DNA of 64,000 bases from Novosphingobium sp. KCTC 2891 (GTDB lineage Bacteria; Pseudomonadota; Alphaproteobacteria; Sphingomonadales; Sphingomonadaceae): assembly GCF_025938155.1 (NCBI RefSeq), contig NZ_JAPCZG010000002.1, positions 372,001 through 436,000 on the forward strand. The letters run 5' to 3'. This document shows, in pieces, positions 16,645 to 25,444 of the stretch. The position numbers and the translations under genes are program-made. The first letter of the stretch is position 1. Every line of letters starts with the position of its first letter. Under the pieces are notes generated by a model. The model was not told the origin of the DNA. It did no database searches and saw nothing but the letters and a program-made list of their open reading frames with translations.

Positions 16645-17745
16645 TTATTCAGCGGCCAGCGCGGTGTCGGCGATGTATTCATCGACCAGCTGGGCTGCGA
16701 CGTCGTCGTTGAACTGCTGCGGCGGGTGCTTGCAGAAGTAGGCCGACGGACCGATCAGGGCGCCGCCCTCGCCGCGCTCGAGCGCGACCTTGCAGCAACG
16801 GATCGCGTCCATCACGCAAGCGGCCGAGTTCGGGCTGTCTTCGACCGAGAGGCGAAGCTCCAAGTTCATCGGCACGTTGCCCCACTGCGAACCTTCGAGG
16901 CGAAGGAAGCACAGCTTGTTGTCCTTCTGCCAGGGAACATAGTCCGACGGGCCGACGTGGATGTTCTCGTCCTCGAGACGCTGGGCAAGCATCGCCTGCA
17001 CGGCCTCGGTCTTCGATTCCTTCTTGCTGCCCAGACGCTGGCGGTCGAGCATGTTCATGAAGTCGGTGTTGCCGCCGGTGTTCAGCTGGTAGGTCTTCTC
17101 GACCTGCACGCCGCGCGCGCCGAACAGGCTGGACAGCACGCGGTGAACGATGGTGGCGCCGACCTGGGCCTTGATGTCGTCGCCGACGATGGGCACGCGC
17201 TTCGCACGGAAACGGGCTTCCCATTCCGGGGTCGAGGCGATGAACACGGGCATGCAGTTGACCACCGCAACGCCGGCTTCCAGCGCGCATTCCATGTAGA
17301 ATTCGGTGGCGGTCTGCGAACCGACGGGCAGGAAGTTGAGCAGCACTTCGGCGCCCGACTCACGCAGCGCGGCGACGATGCCTTCCTGGGTGGCTTCGGG
17401 CTGGTCGGCGACGATGAAGCCGCGGTCGCCCATGCCGGTCATGTGCTCGGCAACGCCGTCGAGAATCTTGCCCATGATGACCTTGGCGCCGGTCTGCGGC
17501 ACGTCGGACTGGAACACGGCCGTGCAGTTCGGCGCGGCGAAAATAGCTTCGGAGATGTCCTTGCCGACCTTGCGCGCATCGACGTCGACGCCGAGCACGA
17601 ATTCCACGTCGCCCGCACCATAGCCGCCGATACGGTCGTGGATCAGCCCGTTCGTCGAATTGTTGTTGCGGTAGAAGTAGACCCCCTGGACCAGCGAGCT
17701 GGCGCAGTTGCCCACGCCGATCACGGCGACCTTGATTGGCTTCAT
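16645..17745 (-). CDS. ino1: myo-Inositol-1-phosphate synthase
   Basis: Converts glucose-6-phosphate to 1D-myo-inositol-3-phosphate (also called L-myo-inositol-1-phosphate) using NAD+. The 366-residue length matches the short bacterial/actinobacterial type rather than the ~500-residue eukaryotic type. Visible motifs: the NAD loop VIGVGNCASSLVQG at residues 8-21, NFLPVGS, PIVGDDIKAQVGATIVHR with its lysine, YQLNTGGNTDFMNM, and VEDSPNSA. The ATG at 17745 gives the canonical start MKPIKVAVIG. It is followed after about 100 bases by the nucleotidyltransferase and is divergent from the CDP-alcohol phosphotransferase. Confidence 0.92.
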   Translation of the reverse strand: MKPIKVAVIGVGNCASSLVQGVYFYRNNNSTNGLIHDRIGGYGAGDVEFVLGVDVDARKVGKDISEAIFAAPNCTAVFQSDVPQTGAKVIMGKILDGVAEHMTGMGDRGFIVADQPEATQEGIVAALRESGAEVLLNFLPVGSQTATEFYMECALEAGVAVVNCMPVFIASTPEWEARFRAKRVPIVGDDIKAQVGATIVHRVLSSLFGARGVQVEKTYQLNTGGNTDFMNMLDRQRLGSKKESKTEAVQAMLAQRLEDENIHVGPSDYVPWQKDNKLCFLRLEGSQWGNVPMNLELRLSVEDSPNSAACVMDAIRCCKVALERGEGGALIGPSAYFCKHPPQQFNDDVAAQLVDEYIADTALAAE

Positions 17746-18205
17746 GTAGTCAAGTCCCTTCACACAGGCGCCCGTCGCCCGGGTTAGCACGAGCGGCTGT
17801 AACTAAATTGCCTCATTTCCTAATTTGCGTGCGGAATGCAAGCAGATTTGGACGCCGTCACGCTCGCCTCACCGAATCGAGAGGTGCGCATTTTCAGCGC
17901 TTTGCGGTGCAGATGCGAAATGGGCTGGTTTTCGCGGCTGCCCGTACACCCTTTCCGAACGGGCAAGCTACGAAAATCCTTCGTCGAATGGGATCAGCTG
18001 TGAGCAGGCGGGGCGATTGTGCGGCGCAATCTCGTTCCGCCCGCCTTGTCGCCCGGTGGAAGACTGTCCACCGCGGTCGGCCGGGGCCAACCTTGGCTTT
18101 GCGGTCGCTCGCCCTTTGGGTTAGACGCAAGGCCATAGTTGCACGCCAGCCCTGCGCCCATGCAGGGGCACGCTGGCTGCGGGTCGCGAACGGTGGGGTG
18201 CGCGC
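17746..18205. other. 460-base gap between divergent inositol-locus genes
   Basis: No convincing gene on either strand. A short AT-rich patch at about 17798-17830 lies upstream of the inositol-phosphate synthase and is a plausible promoter region. The right half is GC-rich with small inverted repeats. Its length and central position make it the likely control region for both transcripts; no recognisable operator was seen. Confidence 0.5.
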
Positions 18206-19144
18206 TTGAACCAGGTCAATTTCGCCGGCGGGGCCGCTGCCTCGCTCCAGCGGCCGAAGCGTGCGCGCGAAATGCAGGACCCGCTCAACCACTATCTCTA
18301 CCATCCGCTGGCGTGGCAGCTGGCGCGGCGGTTGGCGCGCACGCCGATCACGCCGAACATGGTTTCGGTGCTGGGCGGGCTGTTCGTGGTGGCGGCGGGC
18401 GTGGTCTATTTCGGCGGTGCAAACTGGGGGCTCGGCTGGCCCTGGGCGGCAGTGCTGGGCATGATCCTGCACATGACGTGGCACGTGGTGGACGGCGCGG
18501 ATGGCGATCTGGCGCGGATCACCGGCAAGTCCAGCCCGCTGGGCGAACTGGTCGACGGCATCTGCGACTATGCCAGCCATATCGTGCTCTATGTGCTGCT
18601 GGCCTTCGTGCTGACCCGCGCGCTGGGACCGGGCTGGGCGTGGTTCTGGACGCTTTCGGCGGGCGCGAGCCACATCGTCCAGTCGAACTTCGTCGAGGTG
18701 CAGCGCCGCTTCTACCAGTACTGGACCTACGGCGTGCCGTGGCTCAACAATTCCAGCAAGAGCGAAGCCGGGCTGTTCAAGGAACAGAAGGGCCTGTCGT
18801 GGATCCTGCGCGGCTTCGTGCTGGGCTACCTGCGGCTGGCTTCGGGCATGAGCCCCTGGGCGCTGAAAGTGGACGGCGCTGTGACCGCCGCGATGCAGGA
18901 CGATCCCGCGCGGCTCGCCGCGATCCGCGCCGAAGTGCAGAAGGAACAGCGCCCGCTGCTGCTGCTGCTCAAGTTCCTCGGCCCCAATCCCCGCGCGATC
19001 GTGCTGGGCATCGGGATGATCGCGGGCAGCCCGCTGTGGTATTTCCTCTACCAGTCGGTCGTGCTCAACCTGCTGCTGGTGATCGCGGTGCGGCTGCACA
19101 ATGCGGCGGCGAAGCGCGTGGCGCAGCGGTTGGCGCTCGCCTGA
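18206..19144 (+). CDS. CDP-alcohol phosphatidyltransferase family membrane protein (inositol-phosphodiester synthase candidate)
   Basis: Membrane enzyme that moves a phosphoalcohol from a CDP-linked donor to an alcohol acceptor with release of CMP. The complete family signature D-x2-DG-x2-AR-x8-G-x3-D-x3-D is present at residues 96-121 (Asp96, Asp99, Asp117, Asp121 as metal and catalytic residues). At 312 residues it is longer than PgsA- or PssA-type enzymes, with an extra cytosolic-looking middle (about 165-260) and hydrophobic segments at both ends. The start is a TTG at 18206; an ATG at 18272 would lose 22 residues. Next to inositol-1-phosphate synthase and a nucleotidyltransferase, a role with CDP-inositol is the best inference. 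Confidence 0.82.
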   Translation: MNQVNFAGGAAASLQRPKRAREMQDPLNHYLYHPLAWQLARRLARTPITPNMVSVLGGLFVVAAGVVYFGGANWGLGWPWAAVLGMILHMTWHVVDGADGDLARITGKSSPLGELVDGICDYASHIVLYVLLAFVLTRALGPGWAWFWTLSAGASHIVQSNFVEVQRRFYQYWTYGVPWLNNSSKSEAGLFKEQKGLSWILRGFVLGYLRLASGMSPWALKVDGAVTAAMQDDPARLAAIRAEVQKEQRPLLLLLKFLGPNPRAIVLGIGMIAGSPLWYFLYQSVVLNLLLVIAVRLHNAAAKRVAQRLALA

Positions 19145-19154
19145 TCGAGGCGGG

Positions 19155-20531
19155 CTAGCGGCGGCTGCGGCTGCGGCCGTGCGAGGGCATCGCCTCGTCC
19201 GGGCGAATGGCGAACAGGCAGATCGCCAGCACGGAAAGCGCCAGCACTTCGACCAGCACCCACGCAAGCCAGGCCGAGTGGTTGTAGAGGAACACCCCGA
19301 TCGCCGGCGTGACGATATAGGCCGAGCCGTTGACCGCCGCGACGATGCCGGCCGACTGCCCCTGTTCGCGGCGGGTGACGGCTAGGCTTGCGCCCGAGGT
19401 GAAGCCGGGGCGGAACAGTCCGAAGCCCAGCGAGCAGATCGCGAAACCGGTGGCGATCGTGTGCAGGTCCGGCCCCAGCGCGATCGGCACCACGCCCACG
19501 CAGCACAGTCCCATGCCCCACAGCGTCGAGGTGCGCGGGCCAAGGCCGAGCGTGGGGATCAGGCCCCATTGCGCCAGCAGCGTCGCCACCGCGCCGCACA
19601 TCAGCACCAGCCCGATCGGCCCGGCGGCGGCATCGGGCTGGTGGCGCAGGCCGAGCCGGTCGAGCAGCAGGAAGCCGATCACGCCCAGCAGGATCGACTG
19701 CGCCTGTCCGCCCAGCGTGCCCGTCCACAGCCACGCGCGCATCCGCGGATCGCTCCACCGCAGCCGGTCTGCGCCGCCGTGGAGCGGCTCGGCTTCGGGC
19801 AGCTCGTCGGGCGAGCCATCGGGATCGTCCTCGACGATGCGCGGGTTGGAGGACGGGCTGAACGGCTCTTCCATGATCTCGCCGCGCGCGGAAAAGCGCG
19901 GGTCGTCGTCGGGCAGGCGCATCCGCAGCAGCACGAGCACGCCCACCGCGAACAGGGCGAAGATGGCGAAGGGACCGACCAGGCCGATGCCCGGCAGGAT
20001 CAGCAGCGGCGCCAGCGCCGGGCCGAGCACGGTGCCAAGCCCGAAGCTGGACGAGACCATCGACAGCGCCTTGGTGCGTTCCTCGCGGCTGGTGCGGCTG
20101 GCGACATAGGCCTGCACGGCCGGCGGCGCGGCCGAGCCGAAGCCGCCGTAGAGCGAGCGCGCCAGCGCGAACAGCAGGATCGTCGAAAGGCCGGTGAACG
20201 CCCCGCGCAGGCCGAAGAACAACACCGTGCCGCAGAGCGCGAACGACAGCGCGAAGGCGGCCATGCCCAGGCTCATCATCGCCTTGCGTCCGCGCCGGTC
20301 CGATCGCCGGGCCCAGAACGGGGCGAGCAGCATCCACAGCAGCGCCGACCACGAATAGGCCAGGCTGACCCACACGTCGGCAATGCCCAGGTGCGTGCCG
20401 ATCGAGGGCATGACCGACTGCATCGCGGTGTTGCCCGCGGCCGTGGTGAGCATGACCGCGAACAGCAGTGCCATGCGCCCGCGCGGCAAGTGGATGGATT
20501 CGTGCTGGCTCACCTCGCGCTCACTCCCCAT
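19155..20531 (-). CDS. Major facilitator superfamily transporter
   Basis: A membrane transporter of 458 residues with about 12 hydrophobic segments split by a long hydrophilic loop (about residues 210-270). The loop 2-3 signature is FWARRSDRRGRKAMM (near residue 74), and the GLGTVLGPALAPLL segment fits an antiporter-type motif C, suggesting drug or metabolite efflux. A GTG at 20513 preceded by GGGGAG could be the real start. It converges on the CDP-alcohol phosphotransferase gene with 10 bases between. Substrate unknown. Confidence 0.82.
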   Translation of the reverse strand: MGSEREVSQHESIHLPRGRMALLFAVMLTTAAGNTAMQSVMPSIGTHLGIADVWVSLAYSWSALLWMLLAPFWARRSDRRGRKAMMSLGMAAFALSFALCGTVLFFGLRGAFTGLSTILLFALARSLYGGFGSAAPPAVQAYVASRTSREERTKALSMVSSSFGLGTVLGPALAPLLILPGIGLVGPFAIFALFAVGVLVLLRMRLPDDDPRFSARGEIMEEPFSPSSNPRIVEDDPDGSPDELPEAEPLHGGADRLRWSDPRMRAWLWTGTLGGQAQSILLGVIGFLLLDRLGLRHQPDAAAGPIGLVLMCGAVATLLAQWGLIPTLGLGPRTSTLWGMGLCCVGVVPIALGPDLHTIATGFAICSLGFGLFRPGFTSGASLAVTRREQGQSAGIVAAVNGSAYIVTPAIGVFLYNHSAWLAWVLVEVLALSVLAICLFAIRPDEAMPSHGRSRSRR

Positions 20532-20679
20532 TCATCGGCGCGGGTTTATGCCCCGCCCGGTCCGCGCGATCGTTTCGTCGCGCTGCCCCAATTCGGTAAG
20601 GTGATCGCACCGCGCTTGCAATGCGATGACAAATTTGCGACTCGCGGGCTTCAGGTGAACTAGAGGGTGCTCCCCTACG

Positions 20680-21306
20680 ATGACTTCCACGCAAGCGGCG
20701 CGCCGGCCCCTTCTGCAACGGGCGAAGCGCAAGGCTGAACGGGTGCTTGGCCCCGCCGGAATCTTTTTCAAGGGGTTCGTCAAGCATCCGGTAATGGTGG
20801 GGGCGATCGTTCCCTCCTCACGCCGTACGATCGAACGCGTCCTCTCCCGGGTGAACTGGGACGAGTGCCGCCTGTTTGTCGAATATGGTCCGGGCGTGGG
20901 CACGTTCTGCCGCCCGGTGCTGGAAAAGCTGCGCCGTGATGGCCGGCTGATCGTGATCGACACCAACCCCGATTTCATCGCCTATCTGTCGAAGACGATC
21001 GGCGACAGCCGCTTCATCGCGGTCCACGGCTCGGCCGCGGATGTCGAGGAGATCGTGCGCGCCAACGGTTTCGACCATGCCGATTACGTGCTGTCGGGCC
21101 TGCCGTTCTCGACCCTTCCCGAAGGCGTCGGCCCGGCGATCATGGCCGCCACGCACCGCGTGCTGCGCCCCGGCGGCGCATTCCTGGTCTATCAGTACAC
21201 CGCGCGGGCGCGGGCATTGATGAGCAAGTATTTCCGGCACATCGACAAGGGCTTCGAGCCGGTCAACGTGCCGCCCTGCGTGATCAGCTGGGGCTGGAAG
21301 GAATAG
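20680..21306 (+). CDS. pmtA: PmtA-like class I SAM-dependent methyltransferase (phospholipid N-methyltransferase candidate)
   Basis: A 208-residue methyltransferase with the SAM-binding motif VEYGPGVGTF at residues 67-76, the acidic end of strand 2 IVIDTN, and an N-terminal amphipathic or hydrophobic segment FFKGFVKHPVMVGAIVPSS typical of the PmtA / phosphatidylethanolamine N-methyltransferase group. Such enzymes methylate PE towards phosphatidylcholine at the membrane; an rRNA-dimethylase-like paralogue is the alternative. The gene is divergent from the MFS transporter. Substrate assignment is by family resemblance. Confidence 0.75.
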   Translation: MTSTQAARRPLLQRAKRKAERVLGPAGIFFKGFVKHPVMVGAIVPSSRRTIERVLSRVNWDECRLFVEYGPGVGTFCRPVLEKLRRDGRLIVIDTNPDFIAYLSKTIGDSRFIAVHGSAADVEEIVRANGFDHADYVLSGLPFSTLPEGVGPAIMAATHRVLRPGGAFLVYQYTARARALMSKYFRHIDKGFEPVNVPPCVISWGWKE

Positions 21307-21349
21307 GCCGGGCGGGGGCTGTCGCCGGTCCGGCTCAGCCCAGCGTCTC

Positions 21350-22165
21350 TCAGTCGAAAAGGGCGGCGGTGCTTTCCGGCGCCGGCCCGGCCAGCTGGCC
21401 ATGGATCGCGGCGAGAATCGCGACGAAGTAGGTGTAGCCTACCGCCAGCAACACGCCCGAGATGCCCTCTGCGAGCAGGCGCTGCGCCTCGCCCCCGGTG
21501 GCGAGCACCAGCACCACGCCCACGACCATCATCACCAGCCCGTAGACCACCAGGAACAGGAACCCGGCCAGGCCGATGAACGCCAGCATCCGTCCGGTGT
21601 TGCGGCGGGTGAGGCGGATGCTTTCGCGAATCGCCGCGATCGGTCCGCGCGCGCTGCCGCCCGCAAGGACGGGGGCGATCAGCATGGTCCGCATGATCGG
21701 GTAGAGCAGCACGCCGAAGGCCGCCGCCATGGCCACGGTATCGGGCAGCAGCGCGGCCAGCGCCGCCAGGACCACCAGCGCCACCGGCAGCATTGCCAGC
21801 GCGACCAGCAGCTGCGCTGCGAAATACGAGGGCAGCGCGGCGAAGCTGCGGCGGATCGCCTGCCCCACCGTGGGCCGCGCGCTGTCGAGCATGACCACCA
21901 GCATCGTCAGCATCCCGGCCATCGGGATCAGCGACAGCAGCACCAGCATCGGCATGGAGCCGGCATAGTAGGACTGCATCGCGTCCATAATCTGGGCTTC
22001 GTTCATGCCGCTTTTCACGCCGGGCGCGGGCAGGAACACCGCGCCGGCAAGGCCCGGCAGGAGAAAGAACACGCCGGCGATCGCGGCCAGCATATCGCGG
22101 TTGGCGGCGACCATGCGGGTCGCGCTGGCCCAGGCTGCGCTGCTGTCGAGTGAGGTTACGGGCAT
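21350..22165 (-). CDS. Polytopic membrane protein of unknown function
   Basis: A 271-residue protein with about six hydrophobic helices, Ala/Leu/Met/Val-rich, and a short loop [19 protein letters not shown] after the first helix. The repeated amphipathic [13 protein letters not shown] stretch resembles the connector found in the glycerophosphodiester-phosphodiesterase membrane-domain family (cf. YciC/DUF975-like proteins), but no catalytic motif is present. It converges on the PmtA-like gene. Function cannot be assigned. Confidence 0.7.
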   Translation of the reverse strand: MPVTSLDSSAAWASATRMVAANRDMLAAIAGVFFLLPGLAGAVFLPAPGVKSGMNEAQIMDAMQSYYAGSMPMLVLLSLIPMAGMLTMLVVMLDSARPTVGQAIRRSFAALPSYFAAQLLVALAMLPVALVVLAALAALLPDTVAMAAAFGVLLYPIMRTMLIAPVLAGGSARGPIAAIRESIRLTRRNTGRMLAFIGLAGFLFLVVYGLVMMVVGVVLVLATGGEAQRLLAEGISGVLLAVGYTYFVAILAAIHGQLAGPAPESTAALFD

Positions 22166-22257
22166 GGCGTCCTTGTCCTTGGGCCGCGTTCTCTAGCAGG
22201 CCGGGGACGGCTGCGCACCCCCTTGCACTTCGCGCGGCAAGCGCCCATCGCAGCGGC

Positions 22258-22923
22258 ATGGATCATATCGGCACTATCGAGATCCGCCGCGAAAGCGAGC
22301 CGGTGCCCTATCGCGCCGCGCTCGAAGACATGGCGGCGCGCAACACCGCCATCGCCGATGGCACGGCGCAGGAACTGATCTGGCTGCTCGAACACCCCCC
22401 GGTCTACACCGCAGGGACCAGCGCCGCGCCGGACGAGCTGCTCGATCCGCGCTTCGAGGTGGTCGAGGCCGGGCGCGGCGGACGCTATACCTATCACGGA
22501 CCCGGGCAGCGGGTGGGCTATGTCCTGCTCGACTTGCGCAAGCGCGCGCGCGACGTGCGCGGCTTCGTCCATGCCCTGGAAGGCTGGGTGATCGACACGC
22601 TCGGCGATTTCGGCGTCGAATCGTGGCGCGCCGAGGGCCGCGTGGGCATCTGGACCAAGGGGCGCGACGGGCGCGAGGCCAAGATCGGCGCGATCGGCGT
22701 GCGCATCCGCCGCTGGGTGACGATGCACGGCTTTTCGGTGAACCTTTCGCCCGACCTGTCGCATTTCGGCGGAATCGTGCCGTGCGGGATCGAGGAATTC
22801 GGCGTCACCAGCCTCGCCGACCTCGGCCTTGAGGTTGCGCCCGAGGCATGGGATCGGGCATTGCTCGCCCGTGCCGGGGATTTCCTTGCCCGGCTTGACG
22901 TGCCGTGCCCTCCCGGGGCCTGA
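22258..22923 (+). CDS. lipB: Octanoyl-[ACP]:protein N-octanoyltransferase
   Basis: Transfers octanoate from acyl carrier protein to lipoyl domains, the first step of endogenous lipoate synthesis. The 221-residue protein has the family signature [16 protein letters not shown] (residues 73-88), catalytic Lys142 in [10 protein letters not shown] and the thioester-forming Cys176 in [12 protein letters not shown]. The ATG at 22258 gives the usual N-terminus. lipA is not in the window. Confidence 0.94.
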   Translation: MDHIGTIEIRRESEPVPYRAALEDMAARNTAIADGTAQELIWLLEHPPVYTAGTSAAPDELLDPRFEVVEAGRGGRYTYHGPGQRVGYVLLDLRKRARDVRGFVHALEGWVIDTLGDFGVESWRAEGRVGIWTKGRDGREAKIGAIGVRIRRWVTMHGFSVNLSPDLSHFGGIVPCGIEEFGVTSLADLGLEVAPEAWDRALLARAGDFLARLDVPCPPGA

Positions 22924-22930
22924 TGCCAGG

Positions 22931-23290
22931 ATGCTTGCGATGACGTTCAAGACCCGATTTGCCCTGCTCGCGCCGCTCGCGCTCGTCGCCATGACCGGCG
23001 GCTGCGGCAAGAAGGCGGACGAAGGCAAGGTGCAGGCGGCGGGCGGAGAAGTGCTGCCCGGCACGGTCAGCGACGCGATGCTCGATCTCGATCATTCGCA
23101 GGCGGAAGCGCCGCTTCAGGCGGTCCAGCCGAGCGGCGCGGCCAAAGCGGCGAAAGCCCCGGTGGAGGAGGCCAGCGCCGACGCTGCCGCAGCCGACGTG
23201 GCCGAGCCGGCGCCTGCCGTGTCGCCCGCTCCCACCGCGAGTGCTTCGCCGAAACCGGCGGCCAGCGCGAAGGCCAAGACGGCGGGGTGA
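22931..23290 (+). CDS. Small Ala/Pro-rich putative lipoprotein
   Basis: A 119-residue protein with a basic hydrophobic N-terminus and a cysteine at residue 25 in AMTGGC, a weak lipobox (Thr at -3). After the Cys the sequence is dominated by Ala, Pro, Glu, Ser and Lys, with no domain recognised; it could be a flexible periplasmic anchor. Begins 7 bases after lipB. Composition is similar to the surrounding genome, so existence as a gene is probable but function is unknown. Confidence 0.6.
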   Translation: MLAMTFKTRFALLAPLALVAMTGGCGKKADEGKVQAAGGEVLPGTVSDAMLDLDHSQAEAPLQAVQPSGAAKAAKAPVEEASADAAAADVAEPAPAVSPAPTASASPKPAASAKAKTAG

Positions 23291-23298
23291 GAGCCATT

Positions 23299-23318
23299 GC
23301 AGGGGCCATGGCCCCTGC
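23299..23318. terminator. Palindromic stem between convergent genes
   Basis: A perfect 20-base palindrome, GCAGGGGCCATGGCCCCTGC, placed between the convergent lipoprotein and CitE-like genes. A short T-run (CTGTTTCC) follows on the plus strand. Likely a terminator, though without a strong U-tract. Confidence 0.5.
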
Positions 23319-23332
23319 CTGTTTCCCCGATC

Positions 23333-24214
23333 CTATTCGACGCCAAGCAGCGCCTTTGCCTGCTTGAGGTGCGGCTGGTCGATCATGCGGCCGTCGATCT
23401 GGAGCGTGCCGGCGCCGGGATTGGCGGCAAAGGCGGCGATGATCGCCTCCGCGTCGGCCAGTTCGGCCTCGCTGGGCGAGAAGGCCGCGTTGATCACGGG
23501 CACTTGCGCCGGGTGGATCGCCAGCATTCCCGAGAACCCGTCGCCGCGCGCGGCCAGCGCGGCGCGGCGCAGGCCGTCCTCGTCGCGGAAATCGGCATGG
23601 AGCGTGTCGATCGCCCAGACGCCGCAGGTGTGCGCGGTAAGCAGGGTTTGCGCGCGCACGAAGCGGAAGGCGTCGGTCCACTGGCCTTCGCTGTCGCGCT
23701 TGCGGCCGGCGCCGAGTGCGGCGGCAAGGTCTTCGGCCCCCCACGTCAGACCCGCGAGGCGGGGCATCGCGGCATCCATGTAGGCGGCGATGGTCATGGC
23801 CGCGCGCGGCGTTTCGCTCACCAGCGGCAGGATGCGGGTCTGGCCGTTGGGGATGCCGTTCTTCTGTTCCAGTTCATAGATTTCGGCGGCGATCATGCGG
23901 ACCTGGTCCGGGCCGGCGGCCTTGGGCAGCATGATGCCGTCGGGCGCGCCGGGCATCACCGCGCCCAGATCGTCGCGCCACAGCCCGGTGTCGATGGCGT
24001 TGATGCGCACCCAGCGGGCCTGCTTGCGCATCGTCACCTGCCGGCGGTGTGCTTCCAGCCAGCCCCGGCTGACGCGGCGCGCCTCGACCTTGGCCGTGGG
24101 TGCGACTGCATCCTCCAGATCGACGATCAGCGCGTGCGCCCCCGTTTCGGGACCCTTGGCCAGCTTCTTCTCGCTGTCGCCGGGAACGAAGAGCCAGGAA
24201 CGGGGAATGCGCAC
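23333..24214 (-). CDS. HpcH/HpaI aldolase / citrate lyase beta (CitE)-like protein
   Basis: A TIM-barrel C-C lyase of 293 residues of the CitE-like group (citramalyl-CoA, malyl-CoA or related thioester chemistry). Motifs: RSWLFVPGDSEKKLAKG at the start, VDLEDAVAP with metal-binding acidic residues (Glu and Asp), RINAID, LPKAAGPD, and GLTWGAEDLAAALGA. The GTG at 24214 is preceded by TAGGAGA at 7 bases; upstream in-frame residues are Arg-rich shadow. No citrate lyase alpha or gamma partners are nearby, so a stand-alone CoA-thioester lyase is likelier than fermentative citrate lyase. Confidence 0.85.
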   Translation of the reverse strand: MRIPRSWLFVPGDSEKKLAKGPETGAHALIVDLEDAVAPTAKVEARRVSRGWLEAHRRQVTMRKQARWVRINAIDTGLWRDDLGAVMPGAPDGIMLPKAAGPDQVRMIAAEIYELEQKNGIPNGQTRILPLVSETPRAAMTIAAYMDAAMPRLAGLTWGAEDLAAALGAGRKRDSEGQWTDAFRFVRAQTLLTAHTCGVWAIDTLHADFRDEDGLRRAALAARGDGFSGMLAIHPAQVPVINAAFSPSEAELADAEAIIAAFAANPGAGTLQIDGRMIDQPHLKQAKALLGVE

Positions 24215-24239
24215 GGGATCGTCTCCTAGAGTCTGGGCG

Positions 24240-25352
24240 TCAGGCTGCGGCGCCAGCGGTTTCCTCGGCCAGCGTCGGGTAGTCCGTATAGCCTTCCTCG
24301 CTCGGGTAATACCAAGATTTCGGCGCGCCCCTGTTCGGCGCCCATGCGGCGCCGGTGCGGATGCGCTCGGCCAGATCGGGGTTGGAAAGATAGGGCCGGC
24401 CGAAGCTGACCGCGTCGCAGCGACCCGAGGCGACGTCGGCATCGGCCGCTTCCGCCGTGTAGTCGCTGTTGAGCACCAGCGGGCCCTTGTAGATCTTGCG
24501 GATCACCGCATCCTGCTGCGGCACGTCGGTGGAGCCATAGCTGCCCTCCGGCCCCGGCTGACGCAGTTCGAGGAAGGCCGCGCCCGCATCCTGCACCACC
24601 TGGGCGGCATGGGCGAACAGGGTGGCGGGATCGTGATCGTCCGCGCCCTGGCTGTCGCCGTTGGGCGAAAGGCGGACCGAGACATGGCCTGCGTCCCATT
24701 CGGCGACCAGCCCCTGCAGCACTTCGCGCAGCAGCCGCACGCGGTTCTCGGCCGGGCCGCCGTAATCGTCGTCGCGCAGGTTGGTCGAGGAGCGCAGGAA
24801 CTGGTCGATCAGGTAGCCATTGGCGGCGTGGAGCTGGACGCCGTCGAAGCCGGCTTCGCGCGCGCCGCGCGCCGCCAGCGCATAATCCTCGACCACACGC
24901 GCCATCTCGTCGATCCGCAGCGGGCGCGCGGGTTCGTAGGGGAAACGGCCGGCGGGGGTGTGCGCCATGCCGTCTTCAAGGCGGGTGGCGGAGGCCGAAA
25001 CCGGCGGCTCGCCGCCCAGGAACCAGGGATGGACCACGCGGCCCATGTGCCACAGCTGGCAGACGATGCGCCCGCCGGCTTCGTGGACGGCGTCCGTCAC
25101 CGGCTTCCAGCCTTCGACCTGCTCGGCGGTCCAGATGCCCGGCGCGCGGGCGGTGCCCAGTCCTTCGCGGCTGATGCCCACCGCTTCGCTGATGATCAGG
25201 CCGGCGCCGGCACGCTGGGCGTAATAGGTCGCCATCATCGCGCTCGGCACGCCATCGTCCTGCGCGCGGGTGCGGGTGCAGGGCGCCATGAGAATGCGGT
25301 TGGGCGCGGTGATGGCGCCAAGCTGGATCGGCTGGAACAACGAATCGTGCAT
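24240..25352 (-). CDS. Old yellow enzyme-type NADH:flavin oxidoreductase / alkene reductase
   Basis: FMN-dependent ene-reductase of 370 residues. The TIM barrel shows NRILMAPCTRTRA at strand 1, QLWHMGRV, the substrate-binding His and Asn in LHAANGYLIDQFL, DDYGGPAENR, VRLSPNG and the FMN-binding C-terminal SFGRPYLSNPDL. It resembles NemA / xenobiotic reductases that reduce enones, nitrate esters or nitroaromatics. The ATG at 25352 is taken; the codon two positions upstream is TTG. It lies 25 bases upstream of the CitE-like gene on the same strand. Confidence 0.9.
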   Translation of the reverse strand: MHDSLFQPIQLGAITAPNRILMAPCTRTRAQDDGVPSAMMATYYAQRAGAGLIISEAVGISREGLGTARAPGIWTAEQVEGWKPVTDAVHEAGGRIVCQLWHMGRVVHPWFLGGEPPVSASATRLEDGMAHTPAGRFPYEPARPLRIDEMARVVEDYALAARGAREAGFDGVQLHAANGYLIDQFLRSSTNLRDDDYGGPAENRVRLLREVLQGLVAEWDAGHVSVRLSPNGDSQGADDHDPATLFAHAAQVVQDAGAAFLELRQPGPEGSYGSTDVPQQDAVIRKIYKGPLVLNSDYTAEAADADVASGRCDAVSFGRPYLSNPDLAERIRTGAAWAPNRGAPKSWYYPSEEGYTDYPTLAEETAGAAA

Positions 25353-25444
25353 GGACAAGAACCCCGGTCGATGGAATGAAAACAGGACTTACGAAGGAGA
25401 CTGCGTTTCCTTTTGCAACCTGTTTAGCGGGAAACCGGCCTCCC

